DNA of 7,708 bases, from assembly GCA_021836225.1 (NCBI GenBank), contig JAKBJA010000124.1:1-7708 (forward strand), read 5' to 3'. This document shows positions 1 through 4,911 of the stretch, piece by piece. Numbering within the stretch: the first letter of the stretch is position 1; every line of letters starts with the position of its first letter. The stretch is from Pseudomonadota bacterium (GTDB taxonomy: Bacteria > Pseudomonadota > Gammaproteobacteria > Burkholderiales > Thiobacillaceae). The position numbers and the translations under genes were made by a program. A model generated the notes under the pieces. That model worked only from the letters and a program-made list of their open reading frames with translations, searched no databases and was not told the DNA's origin.

Positions 1-116
1 ACGCGCTGCCGAATTTGGGTGGCGTGGAGACGGCACTTGCCGACATTGCGGGCGGCATCCTAATCCTCGCGGTCGTGGCCGTAATCGGATGGATAGTTAA
101 CATGTTCAGGAGGTAA
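1..116 (+). CDS. 3' end of C-terminally anchored membrane protein (duplicate of 7320-7697)
   Basis: This is the last part of the gene at 7320-7697, seen again because the circle is written with overlapping ends. The first complete codon starts at 3. It encodes the final hydrophobic helix (GGILILAVVAVIGWIV) and the RR tail, with TAA at 114-116. The final two Arg codons, AGG AGG, double as the ribosome binding site of the next gene at 122. It should not be counted as a separate gene. Confidence 0.93.
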   Translation, partial: ALPNLGGVETALADIAGGILILAVVAVIGWIVNMFRR

Positions 117-127
117 GCGGGGTGTAC
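1..127. repeat. Terminal direct repeat marking a circular genome (left copy)
   Basis: These 127 bases are identical to 7582-7708. The repeat is direct, sits exactly at both ends, and lets the last gene read through the join into the first. This is what a circular molecule looks like when an assembler writes it linearly; 127 is also a common assembly k-mer length, so the duplication is probably an artefact rather than a biological terminal repeat. The true unit is therefore 7,581 bp. Bases 1-116 are the duplicated 3' end of the 125-aa membrane protein gene that ends at 7697. Confidence 0.95.
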
Positions 128-346
128 GGATACTTGGAACGAACCATTGTTACCCTGGCGGTGTTGGCCTCGTTCGTGGTCATTGACGTGACTGGGCACA
201 TGACGCCGCAAATGCTGACGGTATACGGGCCGCTTATGGGCGCCGTCGCCGTCGCATGGTTCTCTGGCCACGTGCAGCAGACGTCGCAGACCTCTCAGCA
301 GCCGGCCGCGAAGACGCCCGCCTCCCCTACCTCAGGGCAGCAGTAA
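122..346 (+). CDS. Small two-helix membrane protein, holin-like
   Basis: This 74-aa protein starts at GTG with AGGAGGT at 108-114, seven bases upstream. It has two hydrophobic segments, about residues 7-24 (ending ASFVVIDV) and 31-48 (LTVYGPLMGAVAVAWFSG), joined by a short turn. A hydrophilic Gln/Ser/Pro-rich tail follows. No family motif is recognised. Small size, two membrane spans, a polar tail and overlap of the stop with the start of a lysin gene (TAATG at 344-348) match the usual arrangement of a phage holin placed before its endolysin. The role is inferred from that context; a structural membrane protein of the virion is the main alternative. Confidence 0.6.
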   Translation: MYGYLERTIVTLAVLASFVVIDVTGHMTPQMLTVYGPLMGAVAVAWFSGHVQQTSQTSQQPAAKTPASPTSGQQ

Positions 347-939
347 TGCGCTTCCCGAGCGCCCAGGCGCTCATCACCTACTGCGTGCCCTTCGTCCAGT
401 CCGACTATGCGGCCACCGGCTGGTTGCCGTCGCTGCAGCTCGCGCAGATCCTCGACGAAAGCGCGATTGGCACGAGCACGCTCGCCGCACTGGGCAACAA
501 CCTGGCCGGCGTCAGCTACACCGGCCTCGTTCCCTCGTCAGACCACGGCGGCAGCGCCTGGTACCCGAACCTCGACACGTTCTGGCGCGACTACCGCCGC
601 GTTCAGCAGCTCGGCGCCTACAACGGCATCCGCCAGGCGGGGCCGCACATCGACGCGCAGATCGCCGCGCTCGTCGCATCGCCCTACGCCTCGAGCCACT
701 ACTACGGCGGCGGCACCCTGTCTCAGCTCGTGGCACAGTACGGCCTGACCAAGTACGACCCCGCCGACAGCTCGCCGGCAGCCGCGACGCCGGCGAGCAA
801 GAGCGCGCCGACCGTGCCCAAGCTCTCGGCGGCCGTCAGAGGCAGCCAGGTGGTCCTGACCGCGCCGGACGGCATGGCGGTCGTGGTGGACGCGACGCTC
901 GTCGTAGGGGCCCTAGTGGCCCTCGTGGAACTGCTCTAG
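346..939 (+). CDS. Glucosaminidase-type peptidoglycan hydrolase (lysin) with hydrophobic C-terminus
   Basis: This 197-aa protein resembles the glucosaminidase/FlgJ-like fold that cuts the glycan chain of peptidoglycan. The key block is residues 30-57, LQLAQILDESAIGTSTLA followed by NNLAG. In this family the sequence AxxxxESxxGxSxLA...NNLxG carries the catalytic Glu, here E38. Later parts also fit: TFWRDYRRV near 83-91 and the SPYASSHYYGGGTL stretch near 137-150, matching the family's GYAtDpxYxxxL region. A Pro/Ala/Ser linker (about 155-172) leads to a hydrophobic end (about 176-197). There is no N-terminal signal peptide. The hydrophobic end could anchor the enzyme in a membrane, either that of the host or of the virion. 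It overlaps the holin-like gene by one base. Confidence 0.85.
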   Translation: MRFPSAQALITYCVPFVQSDYAATGWLPSLQLAQILDESAIGTSTLAALGNNLAGVSYTGLVPSSDHGGSAWYPNLDTFWRDYRRVQQLGAYNGIRQAGPHIDAQIAALVASPYASSHYYGGGTLSQLVAQYGLTKYDPADSSPAAATPASKSAPTVPKLSAAVRGSQVVLTAPDGMAVVVDATLVVGALVALVELL

Positions 940-960
940 CAAATCGTGTCGAATAGTCCA

Positions 961-1012
961 AGGGACATGCAGGAAGGCGGCCCGCTTATCGCGAACCGCC
1001 TTCCCAGTCCCT
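961..1012. repeat. Large imperfect hairpin 1
   Basis: An outer stem pairs AGGGAC (961-966) with GTCCCT (1007-1012). An inner nine-base stem pairs GGAAGGCGG (972-980) with CCGCCTTCC (996-1004), and the loop contains a further CGC/GCG pairing (983-985 with 991-993) closing on TTATC. The two main stems are separated by a small asymmetric internal loop. No T-run follows, so a simple intrinsic terminator is less likely. In single-stranded DNA viruses such structures serve as complementary-strand origins or packaging signals. Confidence 0.75.
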
Positions 1013-1050
1013 GCTGAAGGACGGCGCAATCATAACACGCCACCTTCAGC
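1013..1050. repeat. Large imperfect hairpin 2, directly adjoining hairpin 1
   Basis: GCTGAAGG (1013-1020) pairs perfectly with CCTTCAGC (1043-1050), and inside it GGCG (1023-1026) pairs with CGCC (1038-1041). The loop is an 11-base A-rich segment. It begins at the base after hairpin 1 ends, so the two form a tandem pair that fills nearly all of the gap. Confidence 0.75.
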
Positions 1051-1081
1051 GGGCGCAATGTCCTGCTGGAGGTGCTTTCAT

Positions 1082-1345
1082 ATGGCCCGCATCGTGCCCC
1101 GATCACTGCTCTTGAACGCCAAGCGCATTAACCTGCCCATTGCTCTGCTGGTGATCGAATCGGGAGAAATCTGGAGCGTCAGCGGCTACGTCCTGCACGT
1201 ATACGAGGACCGCTTCGTGTTCCAGTTCTTCGGTTCCGATGGCCGCACGCCGGCCGGGCAACGCAGCATCGAACAGGTCGCCGTGGAACGCGTGACTACG
1301 GACTCTATATTTGCAACTGGCAGGCGCATCTTATGGCAGCGCTAG
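1082..1345 (+). CDS. Small basic beta-rich protein, unknown function
   Basis: I place the start at ATG 1082 because GGAGGTG at 1068-1074 lies seven bases upstream; an in-frame ATG at 1058 has no such site. The product is 87 aa. It starts with a basic helix-like part (MARIVPRSLLLNAKR) and continues with alternating strands (EIWSVSGYVLHVYEDRFVFQFF, shown here in outline only), ending in a basic tail. The pattern recalls a small barrel of the Sm/SH3 kind, which would fit nucleic acid binding or regulation next to rep, but no family is recognised. It overlaps the following gene by 13 bases. Confidence 0.7.
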   Translation: MARIVPRSLLLNAKRINLPIALLVIESGEIWSVSGYVLHVYEDRFVFQFFGSDGRTPAGQRSIEQVAVERVTTDSIFATGRRILWQR

Positions 1346-1524
1346 CGCCGGCGCGGGCGCTCCCCCGTCCCCACCTGGTGGACGAGCTGCGAAGCCTCTA
1401 CCGGGTTCTGGAGAAGATCCAGCGGTCGGACCCGGAAACCGCCGCCGCGCTGGATGCCTGCAAAGGCGCCGTCCTCCGAGCGGCCGGCCGCGCGTTCGTC
1501 TACGACCGCACCGCCCATGATTGA
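1333..1524 (+). CDS. Small helical protein upstream of Rep, unknown function
   Basis: A 63-aa protein starting at ATG 1333 inside the end of the previous gene and ending TGA 1522-1524 inside the start of rep. After a Pro/Ala-rich N-terminus it is mostly helical: HLVDELRSLYRVLEKIQ (residues 14-30), then a second helix around ETAAALDACKGAVLRAAG. Its ribosome binding site is weak, suggesting translation coupled to the gene before it. It may be a partner or regulator of Rep, but that rests only on position. Confidence 0.6.
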   Translation: MAALAPARALPRPHLVDELRSLYRVLEKIQRSDPETAAALDACKGAVLRAAGRAFVYDRTAHD

Positions 1525-2548
1525 CACCCCACAGCAAGCCCTCGCGGCGGCCGAGGACAAGCTCCGTCACCCGCGCCGCATCAAGGCCCGCAAGATCGCG
1601 CGCGCGATGGGAGAGCGCGTGGCCCGTCTCTACTCGGCAGAATGGGGCATGGAGATCGAGAGCTGCCACAAGCGGGGCAGCGTCGACGTGCGCGCGTCGG
1701 GCCACCTCCATTCGCACCCGACCATCCGCTGCGACCACTCGCGCCTGTGCCCGTACTGCGCGGCCCACGACGCCAATGAGCGGGTGCGACGCTACCTGCC
1801 CGTAGCCCAGGAGGCGGCGAAGCGCTACCGCATGCAGTTCGTGACCCTCACTACTCCCAGCGTGCCGCTGACCAAGCTCAAGGCGCAGGAGAAACGCTTG
1901 TGGGCCTGGTGGACCCTGCTCCGCCGGCGCGACGTATGGGGCGCCGTGGCCGGCAGCACCGTGTCCATCGAGACCACATACAGCGTCGTGCATGGCTGGC
2001 ATGTCCACCTGCACGGCTTGTTGGCCATAGACTGGGACAAGAACTTCGACTGGGCGGCCGTGCAGGAAACCTGGTCAGAGATCTCTGGCGCCAAAATCGT
2101 GCGGTTTCAGAAGGTCGAACCGGGCCAAGAGGAAGGACCGGACTTCTCAAAGAGCCTGCGCGAGTTGCTGAAGTACCCTTCAAAGCTGGCCGCCAGCGCG
2201 AGGCACCCTCATCCGGACGAGATCGCGGCAGGTGCGGACCCGGAGGCGTGGATCGTTACGCCTGGCGTGATCGATTGGCCGGATGAGGCGGTGCGCGAGT
2301 ACATCGAGTGGACGCGGGGCCTCCGGACCCTGCGCTCGTATGGCGTCTTCTACAACCCGCCTGAGGCGCCAGAGCTGCAGCAGCCGGACGACGCGACCGA
2401 TCCCGTAGTCGCGACCGTCTCATGGGAGTGGACGGAGCGCAGCGACGGCCTCGAATCCCTCCTCGTTTTCTTGATACAGGGCCATAAGTCGACATCGGGA
2501 GGTGGTGATCCTGGCGGAGACGCCCCGACTTATGGCCCTGATTCCTGA
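1517..2548 (+). CDS. rep: Rolling-circle replication initiator, pC194-type (Rep_1-like) HUH endonuclease
   Basis: This 343-aa protein nicks one strand at the origin and stays attached through a tyrosine while the strand is displaced and rejoined. The motifs are in the standard order. A Cys/His cluster (C72, H74, C78, C81 in RCDHSRLCPYC) is a likely metal site. Motif 1 is FVTLTTP (108-114). Motif 2 is HVHLHG (162-167), the HUH histidines. Motif 3 is RELLKYPSK (215-223), with nucleophile Y220. E216 lies four residues before it, the same Glu-xxx-Tyr spacing as the pC194 Rep, where the Glu helps termination. The SYGVFY segment (274-279) fits the family's C-terminal region. The last ~25 residues are low-complexity and are encoded by the putative origin. 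The start at ATG 1517 overlaps the preceding gene by eight bases and has no clear ribosome binding site, so coupling is likely. An earlier in-frame ATG at 1454 would lie inside that gene and is rejected. Confidence 0.93.
   Translation: MIDTPQQALAAAEDKLRHPRRIKARKIARAMGERVARLYSAEWGMEIESCHKRGSVDVRASGHLHSHPTIRCDHSRLCPYCAAHDANERVRRYLPVAQEAAKRYRMQFVTLTTPSVPLTKLKAQEKRLWAWWTLLRRRDVWGAVAGSTVSIETTYSVVHGWHVHLHGLLAIDWDKNFDWAAVQETWSEISGAKIVRFQKVEPGQEEGPDFSKSLRELLKYPSKLAASARHPHPDEIAAGADPEAWIVTPGVIDWPDEAVREYIEWTRGLRTLRSYGVFYNPPEAPELQQPDDATDPVVATVSWEWTERSDGLESLLVFLIQGHKSTSGGGDPGGDAPTYGPDS
2466..2540 (+). other. Candidate double-strand replication origin (CTTGATA nick core plus inverted repeat)
   Basis: CTTGATA at 2470-2476 is the core known around the nick in pC194-family plasmids and in phiX174 (cut after the G). 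It lies in a short T-rich patch (TTTTCTTGATA). The very next base begins a perfect 15-bp inverted repeat: CAGGGCCATAAGTCG (2477-2491) with CGACTTATGGCCCTG (2526-2540). The 34-base loop carries an inner GGCG-GAGA-CGCC hairpin (2513-2524). The whole element lies inside the end of rep, on the same strand, as in other systems where the origin is within or beside rep. Nick core plus hairpin plus a matching Rep family is strong joint evidence; the cut itself is inferred. Confidence 0.8.
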
Positions 2549-2560
2549 GAGGAGCGACCG

Positions 2561-2568
2561 AAAGGAGG
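2561..2568 (+). promoter_or_regulatory. Strong ribosome binding site with no ATG/GTG/TTG start behind it
   Basis: AAAGGAGG is a near-perfect Shine-Dalgarno sequence. Nine bases downstream lies ACG at 2578 in the frame of a clear membrane protein. No ATG, GTG or TTG exists in that frame between the upstream stop (2539-2541) and the membrane helix, so this site decides the proposed ACG start. Confidence 0.75.
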
Positions 2569-2577
2569 CGGATAAAT

Positions 2578-2769
2578 ACGGGATTCGCAAGCGGTTGGTG
2601 GCTCGGCATCCACCTAGACGCCTGGATCGCGGGCCTCCTCGTGGGTATAGCCGCGCCGATCATCATCCTGGCCGCGTTCCTGAGGGGAGCGCAGCTCATC
2701 CAGCAGAGGAGGGCATCAGATGGCGAAGGGAACCCCGCTGACGGGGGCGGCACTGCAGCGGCACAATGA
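2578..2769 (+). CDS. Single-span small membrane protein, apparent ACG start
   Basis: This frame is open from 2542 to TGA 2767-2769. It encodes a 63-aa product if started at ACG 2578: an N-terminal MGFASGWWLG-like segment, one long hydrophobic helix (about residues 14-35, including AWIAGLLVGIAAPIIILAAF), then RGAQLIQQRR and a Gly/Asp tail. The codons end mostly in G or C, unlike the competing frame. The basic residues after the helix predict a cytoplasmic C-terminus. ATA 2572 is a less likely start because it is only three bases from the ribosome binding site. The last 50 bases overlap the next gene. The function is unknown; a virion or host membrane role is inferred. Confidence 0.65.
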   Translation, partial: TGFASGWWLGIHLDAWIAGLLVGIAAPIIILAAFLRGAQLIQQRRASDGEGNPADGGGTAAAQ

Positions 2770-2998
2770 GCGGCTACAGCGCGAGCTGGAGGAACTGCGG
2801 CGAAACGCTCCGCAGCACCCTACACCGCGCGCCGAAAGGCGACCCGAACCGAGCCGTGCCGCGACGCCGGCGAAACCGGAGCAGGCGTCGCACCAGCACA
2901 CGTGGGCATTGCTCGATCCCCGGCGCAGCAGGCGCATGGAGCGGGCGTACCGCGCGGGCCATCGTCGCGTCTGCGTCGAATGCGGAGAACTGGAATGA
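2720..2998 (+). CDS. Small coiled-coil protein with C-terminal CxxC, unknown function
   Basis: A 92-aa protein starting at ATG 2720 with GAGGAGG eight bases upstream. Residues 10-30 (ending QRELEELRRNA) form a short charged helix likely to be a coiled coil. A Pro/Arg/Ala-rich linker follows. The end is H58, H60-W, a basic helix (RRSRRMERAYRAGHRR) and CVECG (C85, C88), which could form a small metal site with the histidines. The basic character would suit nucleic acid binding. The final codon and stop overlap the next start as ATGA at 2995-2998. Confidence 0.75.
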   Translation: MAKGTPLTGAALQRHNERLQRELEELRRNAPQHPTPRAERRPEPSRAATPAKPEQASHQHTWALLDPRRSRRMERAYRAGHRRVCVECGELE

Positions 2999-3243
2999 GG
3001 GGGTTCCGTCCAGTGGCGACTAAGACCGTGTTCCGCGTCTTTCACCTCCAGCAGATCCAGGGTGATCCGAACCTCGTGCAGCGCGTCATGTTCGACCCTG
3101 AGGCAGCGGCCGGCAACGACCTGCTGGCCTACCAGACCGCTGCGGCCAGCGAGTATCTCTACGTGTCGGCCACATTCGAGCTGGCGACCGATGCGATCGA
3201 TACGCCCGAGGCTGCGACCGAGCAGCAGACGTCGGCGAGCTGA
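2995..3243 (+). CDS. Small protein of unknown function
   Basis: An 82-aa protein starting at ATG 2995, which overlaps the previous stop in the ATGA pattern seen repeatedly on this circle. The middle is mixed alpha/beta: TKTVFRVFHLQQIQ, then VQRVMFDPEAA, and a strand-like EYLYVSATFELATD. The tail is acidic and Thr/Glu/Gln-rich. Translation is probably coupled to the gene before it. I do not recognise a family. Confidence 0.7.
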   Translation: MRGFRPVATKTVFRVFHLQQIQGDPNLVQRVMFDPEAAAGNDLLAYQTAAASEYLYVSATFELATDAIDTPEAATEQQTSAS

Positions 3244-3584
3244 TGGACGCAGAAGAGCGGTCCATCATCGACGAGGCGGCCGGACTGGCATCCGCCACGG
3301 CATCACCACCTGGACCGGCAGACGCCGTCCCATCCGGACCGCCGCAGGCGTCCAGAAGCACAAGACGCTTCTTCCTGGCGCCGGCCGTCGCAACCCCGCT
3401 GGAGACCTATGTAACCCACCCCCTCAACTTCAACGGCCGGCCCGGCCTCGGACGTCTCATCCGTGGCCTCGAGGGTATGTTCGGCAGTCTGGCGTACGCG
3501 TTCGTGGACGTCGTCCTTGGCGCCGTCGAGACCGTGTGGGATGCCATCAGGGGGGGGAAGACACCTCCGGCCGCGACCGTATGA
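3243..3584 (+). CDS. Small protein with C-terminal hydrophobic segment, unknown function
   Basis: A 113-aa protein starting at ATG 3243, sharing one base with the previous stop (TGATG at 3241-3245). Residues 1-20 are acidic and helical. Residues 20-40 are Pro/Ala/Ser-rich. The part from RRFFLAPAVATPLETYV onward leads to a hydrophobic or amphipathic helix (about 78-103, GMFGSLAYAFVDVVLGAVETVW) that may sit on or in a membrane. A run of eight G (3550-3557) lies near the end, but the frame reads through it to a natural stop, and that stop overlaps the next start as ATGA. Confidence 0.65.
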   Translation: MDAEERSIIDEAAGLASATASPPGPADAVPSGPPQASRSTRRFFLAPAVATPLETYVTHPLNFNGRPGLGRLIRGLEGMFGSLAYAFVDVVLGAVETVWDAIRGGKTPPAATV

Positions 3585-3782
3585 CTTGGGGAGAGGCAGT
3601 CAGCGTGATGGTCGCGGGCGGAAAAGGTACGCCGACCCAATTGGGCCGAGGACGACCACGTCATGACGGTTGCGGGCTACTTCATGCTGATCTACTCGGA
3701 CGGCGGGGTACCCAATGCAGAGCCATACCTGCCGTCGCAAGAAGCGATCGCTTCTCACGATTGGGTTCAGCTGGCACCATAG
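3581..3782 (+). CDS. DUF2829 / Tad2-like anti-defence protein, frame split by one base
   Basis: The start at ATG 3581 (ATGA overlap with the previous stop) gives MTWGEAVSVMVAGGK. After the AAAA run at 3622-3625, coding continues one base over, as VRRPNWAEDDHVMTVAGYFM and on to TAG 3780-3782. Joined, the product is about 66 aa. It follows the DUF2829 pattern: TxGEAlxxxxxGkkVxRxxW, a middle strand pair, then yxPSqxxixxxDWv, here LPSQEAIASHDWVQL at the end. Tad2, a DUF2829 protein, binds the cyclic ADP-ribose signal of Thoeris defence. Codons ending in G/C clearly favour this frame from 3609 to 3782. Removing one A would restore a single frame. The break may be a real mutation, a programmed +1 shift or a sequence error. 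Without the shift, the 3' part could start at ATG 3663 (39 aa). The specific ligand is unknown. Confidence 0.7.
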
Positions 3783-3804
3783 CCGGCGTAGCCGCACGGC
3801 AGAA

Positions 3805-3824
3805 GGGCGCCCGGCAGGGCGCCC
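3805..3824. repeat. Perfect 8-bp GC hairpin before the ATPase gene
   Basis: GGGCGCCC (3805-3812) and GGGCGCCC (3817-3824) are the same palindrome, separated by GGCA. They form a perfect eight-base stem with a four-base loop. No T-run follows. It lies in the 97-base gap between the DUF2829 gene and the ATPase. It may slow or end transcription, or form a structure on single-stranded DNA. Confidence 0.65.
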
Positions 3825-3879
3825 CCTCGCCAGCAGATCCGACGTCGGACGACTTGTGCGATACGGGGAGGGTTGCTGG

Positions 3880-4497
3880 GTGACCTGGCAAGGTAGCGCC
3901 GGCTTCTGCGGTGTCATGGACTCAGGCAAAAGCTACGCCGCGGCACAGTGGCTCTCCGAGGCGCCGGCTGGAGGAATCTACTGGGACCCGCAGCATGACG
4001 CCAAGGTGCCAGGCGCAGCGGAGATCGGCCCTCATACCTCGGCGGCGCTCGTGCGCCAGGCCCTCGCATCCGGCGTCCCGCTCGTCTACCGCAGCGCCGG
4101 CGCACGCTACTACCAAGACGAGGCAGCGTGGATCATCCTGACCATGCGTCGCCTCGGCGGACTGGACAGACCGGTGCGAAGGGTGGTATTCGACGAGGGA
4201 CACCTCCTGATGCGTACAGGCCGTGTGCATCCGCTCCTCGCGGAGGAGTGGTACGTCCAGCGGCACCACTCGCTGGAGATCGGCTGGGCTTCGCCGCTTG
4301 TCGAAGCCATTGACTATGAGATCGTACGCACAACGGTTTTCCTCAGGGCGTTCCGGCAACCTTGGCGGCCGTGGATGAGTAATCAGGGATTTTCGAGGGA
4401 AATGCTTCGGTCGCTTGCCATGGCGCCTGATTATTCCTCACTCTTCCGCGATTTACGCCAAGCAAACGATCCAACTTTCATGGCCCCCGGCATTTGA
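3880..4497 (+). CDS. P-loop ATPase, probable genome-packaging (FtsK/HerA or Zot-like) motor
   Basis: A 205-aa ATPase. I choose GTG 3880 because GGGAGG (3866-3872 region) lies about seven bases upstream; the longer in-frame extension to 3715 overlaps the DUF2829 gene and has poor codon use. Walker A is GVMDSGKS (11-18) and Walker B is VVFDE (102-106), preceded by RPVRR. RHHSLEIGWASP (128-139) and the following EIVRTTVFLRAFRQP match the strand and arginine region after Walker B in Zot, FtsK/HerA and viral A32-like packaging ATPases. There is no membrane segment, unlike typical Zot of inoviruses. Its compact size and place just before the structural genes fit a packaging ATPase of membrane-containing icosahedral viruses. 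It would drive DNA into a capsid, or extrude it if the virus is filamentous. Confidence 0.8.
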   Translation: MTWQGSAGFCGVMDSGKSYAAAQWLSEAPAGGIYWDPQHDAKVPGAAEIGPHTSAALVRQALASGVPLVYRSAGARYYQDEAAWIILTMRRLGGLDRPVRRVVFDEGHLLMRTGRVHPLLAEEWYVQRHHSLEIGWASPLVEAIDYEIVRTTVFLRAFRQPWRPWMSNQGFSREMLRSLAMAPDYSSLFRDLRQANDPTFMAPGI

Positions 4498-4506
4498 CCG
4501 GGGGCC
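4482..4506 (+). terminator. GC-rich hairpin over the ATPase stop codon, candidate terminator
   Basis: GGCCCCCGG (4482-4490) pairs perfectly with CCGGGGGCC (4498-4506). The seven-base loop holds the TGA stop of the ATPase gene. Only a short TT follows the stem, so termination without Rho would be weak. It separates the early half of the circle from the structural half. Confidence 0.6.
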
Positions 4507-4516
4507 TTACGCTTGA

Positions 4517-4583
4517 AATGGGGGAGGAGCAACCCTACTGCCTGTGCAGGCACCAATACAATGCGGGGCAGCTCCTCCCACCA
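4517..4583. repeat. Long-range stem with inner hairpin in the gap before the structural genes
   Basis: GGGAGGAGC (4522-4530) pairs perfectly with GCTCCTCCC (4571-4579). With one bulged A, TGG before it and CCA after it can extend the stem. Inside lies TGCCT-GTGC-AGGCA (4539-4552). The element fills most of the 105-base gap between ATPase and the next gene. Its first arm holds a GGAGGAG sequence that would be hidden by folding. Candidate roles are complementary-strand origin, packaging signal or mRNA control; none is proven. Confidence 0.65.
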
Positions 4584-4602
4584 CCCTTAGGGAGATGGTC
4601 GA

Positions 4603-4896
4603 ACGGCAAACCTGCTCGAGTTCCAGAACCCTCTCTCCGGCAAGGAAGATGACGCCGGCAGCCTGCGCACGTGGATTGGCTTTGTCCTAGGCTTCCTCGT
4701 GCTCTTGGCCAGCGGCGCCATCGCCCTCTGGATCTGGACCCTCGGCAAGGCCCAGGCCGCCAAGAACGCCACGCTGGCGAAGATCATGGGCGGCCTCAAC
4801 CTCGGCGGCGGCGTCGCCACTACCACGGCGGCAGCGCCCAACACCCCGGCCGACCCCACCGGACCCGCAGCGCTCGGCTACGTGGCTCAGGGCTAA
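4603..4896 (+). CDS. Single-span membrane protein, apparent ACG start
   Basis: The frame is open from the TAG at 4588-4590 to TAA 4894-4896. With ACG 4603 as start, eight bases after GGGAG (4590-4594), the product is 97 aa and begins MANLLEFQNPLSG. The first standard start in frame is GTG 4699, inside the membrane helix, with no binding site before it. ATG 4595 is in another frame and stops after 31 codons. A polar N-terminus is followed by one helix (about 24-46, including FLVLLASGAIALWIW), a short basic helix, and an Ala/Thr/Pro-rich tail. It is the first gene of the structural block and is probably a virion membrane protein. Confidence 0.7.
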   Translation, partial: TANLLEFQNPLSGKEDDAGSLRTWIGFVLGFLVLLASGAIALWIWTLGKAQAAKNATLAKIMGGLNLGGGVATTTAAAPNTPADPTGPAALGYVAQG

Positions 4897-4911
4897 GGAG
4901 GGCAGCAAACA

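Larger units (their letters stand above)
940..1081. other. Non-coding gap between lysis and replication modules
   Basis: This 142-base gap is the longest non-coding stretch on the circle. It contains two large adjacent hairpins (961-1012 and 1013-1050) and the ribosome binding site of the next gene (GGAGGTG at 1068-1074). I see no convincing promoter. Its position upstream of the rep block suggests a replication or packaging signal, or a transcription terminator for the lysis genes. Confidence 0.7.

Noticed and set aside
1..127. Terminal repeat as a biological long terminal repeat or attachment site
   Set aside because: It is exact, at the very ends, 127 bases long and restores gene order on a circle, which points to assembly overlap.
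1331..2014. Long 227-codon open frame on the minus strand
   Set aside because: It lies opposite rep and the 63-aa gene, has low-complexity Arg/Ala/Gly composition and no binding site. It is the usual GC-rich antisense shadow.
2502..2741. 79-codon frame with a GGAGG near its GTG start
   Set aside because: The first codons look acceptable, but beyond about 2595 it is Arg/Pro/His-rich and competes with the clear membrane helix in the next frame. A frameshift joining the two was considered, but the AAAGGAGG-ACG arrangement is simpler.
3550..3557. Run of eight G as a possible frameshift site
   Set aside because: The gene reads through it to a stop that overlaps the next start in the usual ATGA pattern, so no shift is needed.
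3715..3879. N-terminal extension of the ATPase
   Set aside because: Open in frame, but it overlaps the DUF2829 coding frame, has Arg/Ser-rich content, and GTG 3880 has a much better ribosome binding site.
3062..3883. 273-codon plus-strand frame
   Set aside because: It crosses two supported genes in the wrong frame with Arg/Ser/Pro-rich sequence. Only 3581-3625 of it is credible, as the start of the DUF2829 gene. The end (3783-3883) forms a GTGA overlap with the ATPase start, which kept it in view, but coding there is not supported.
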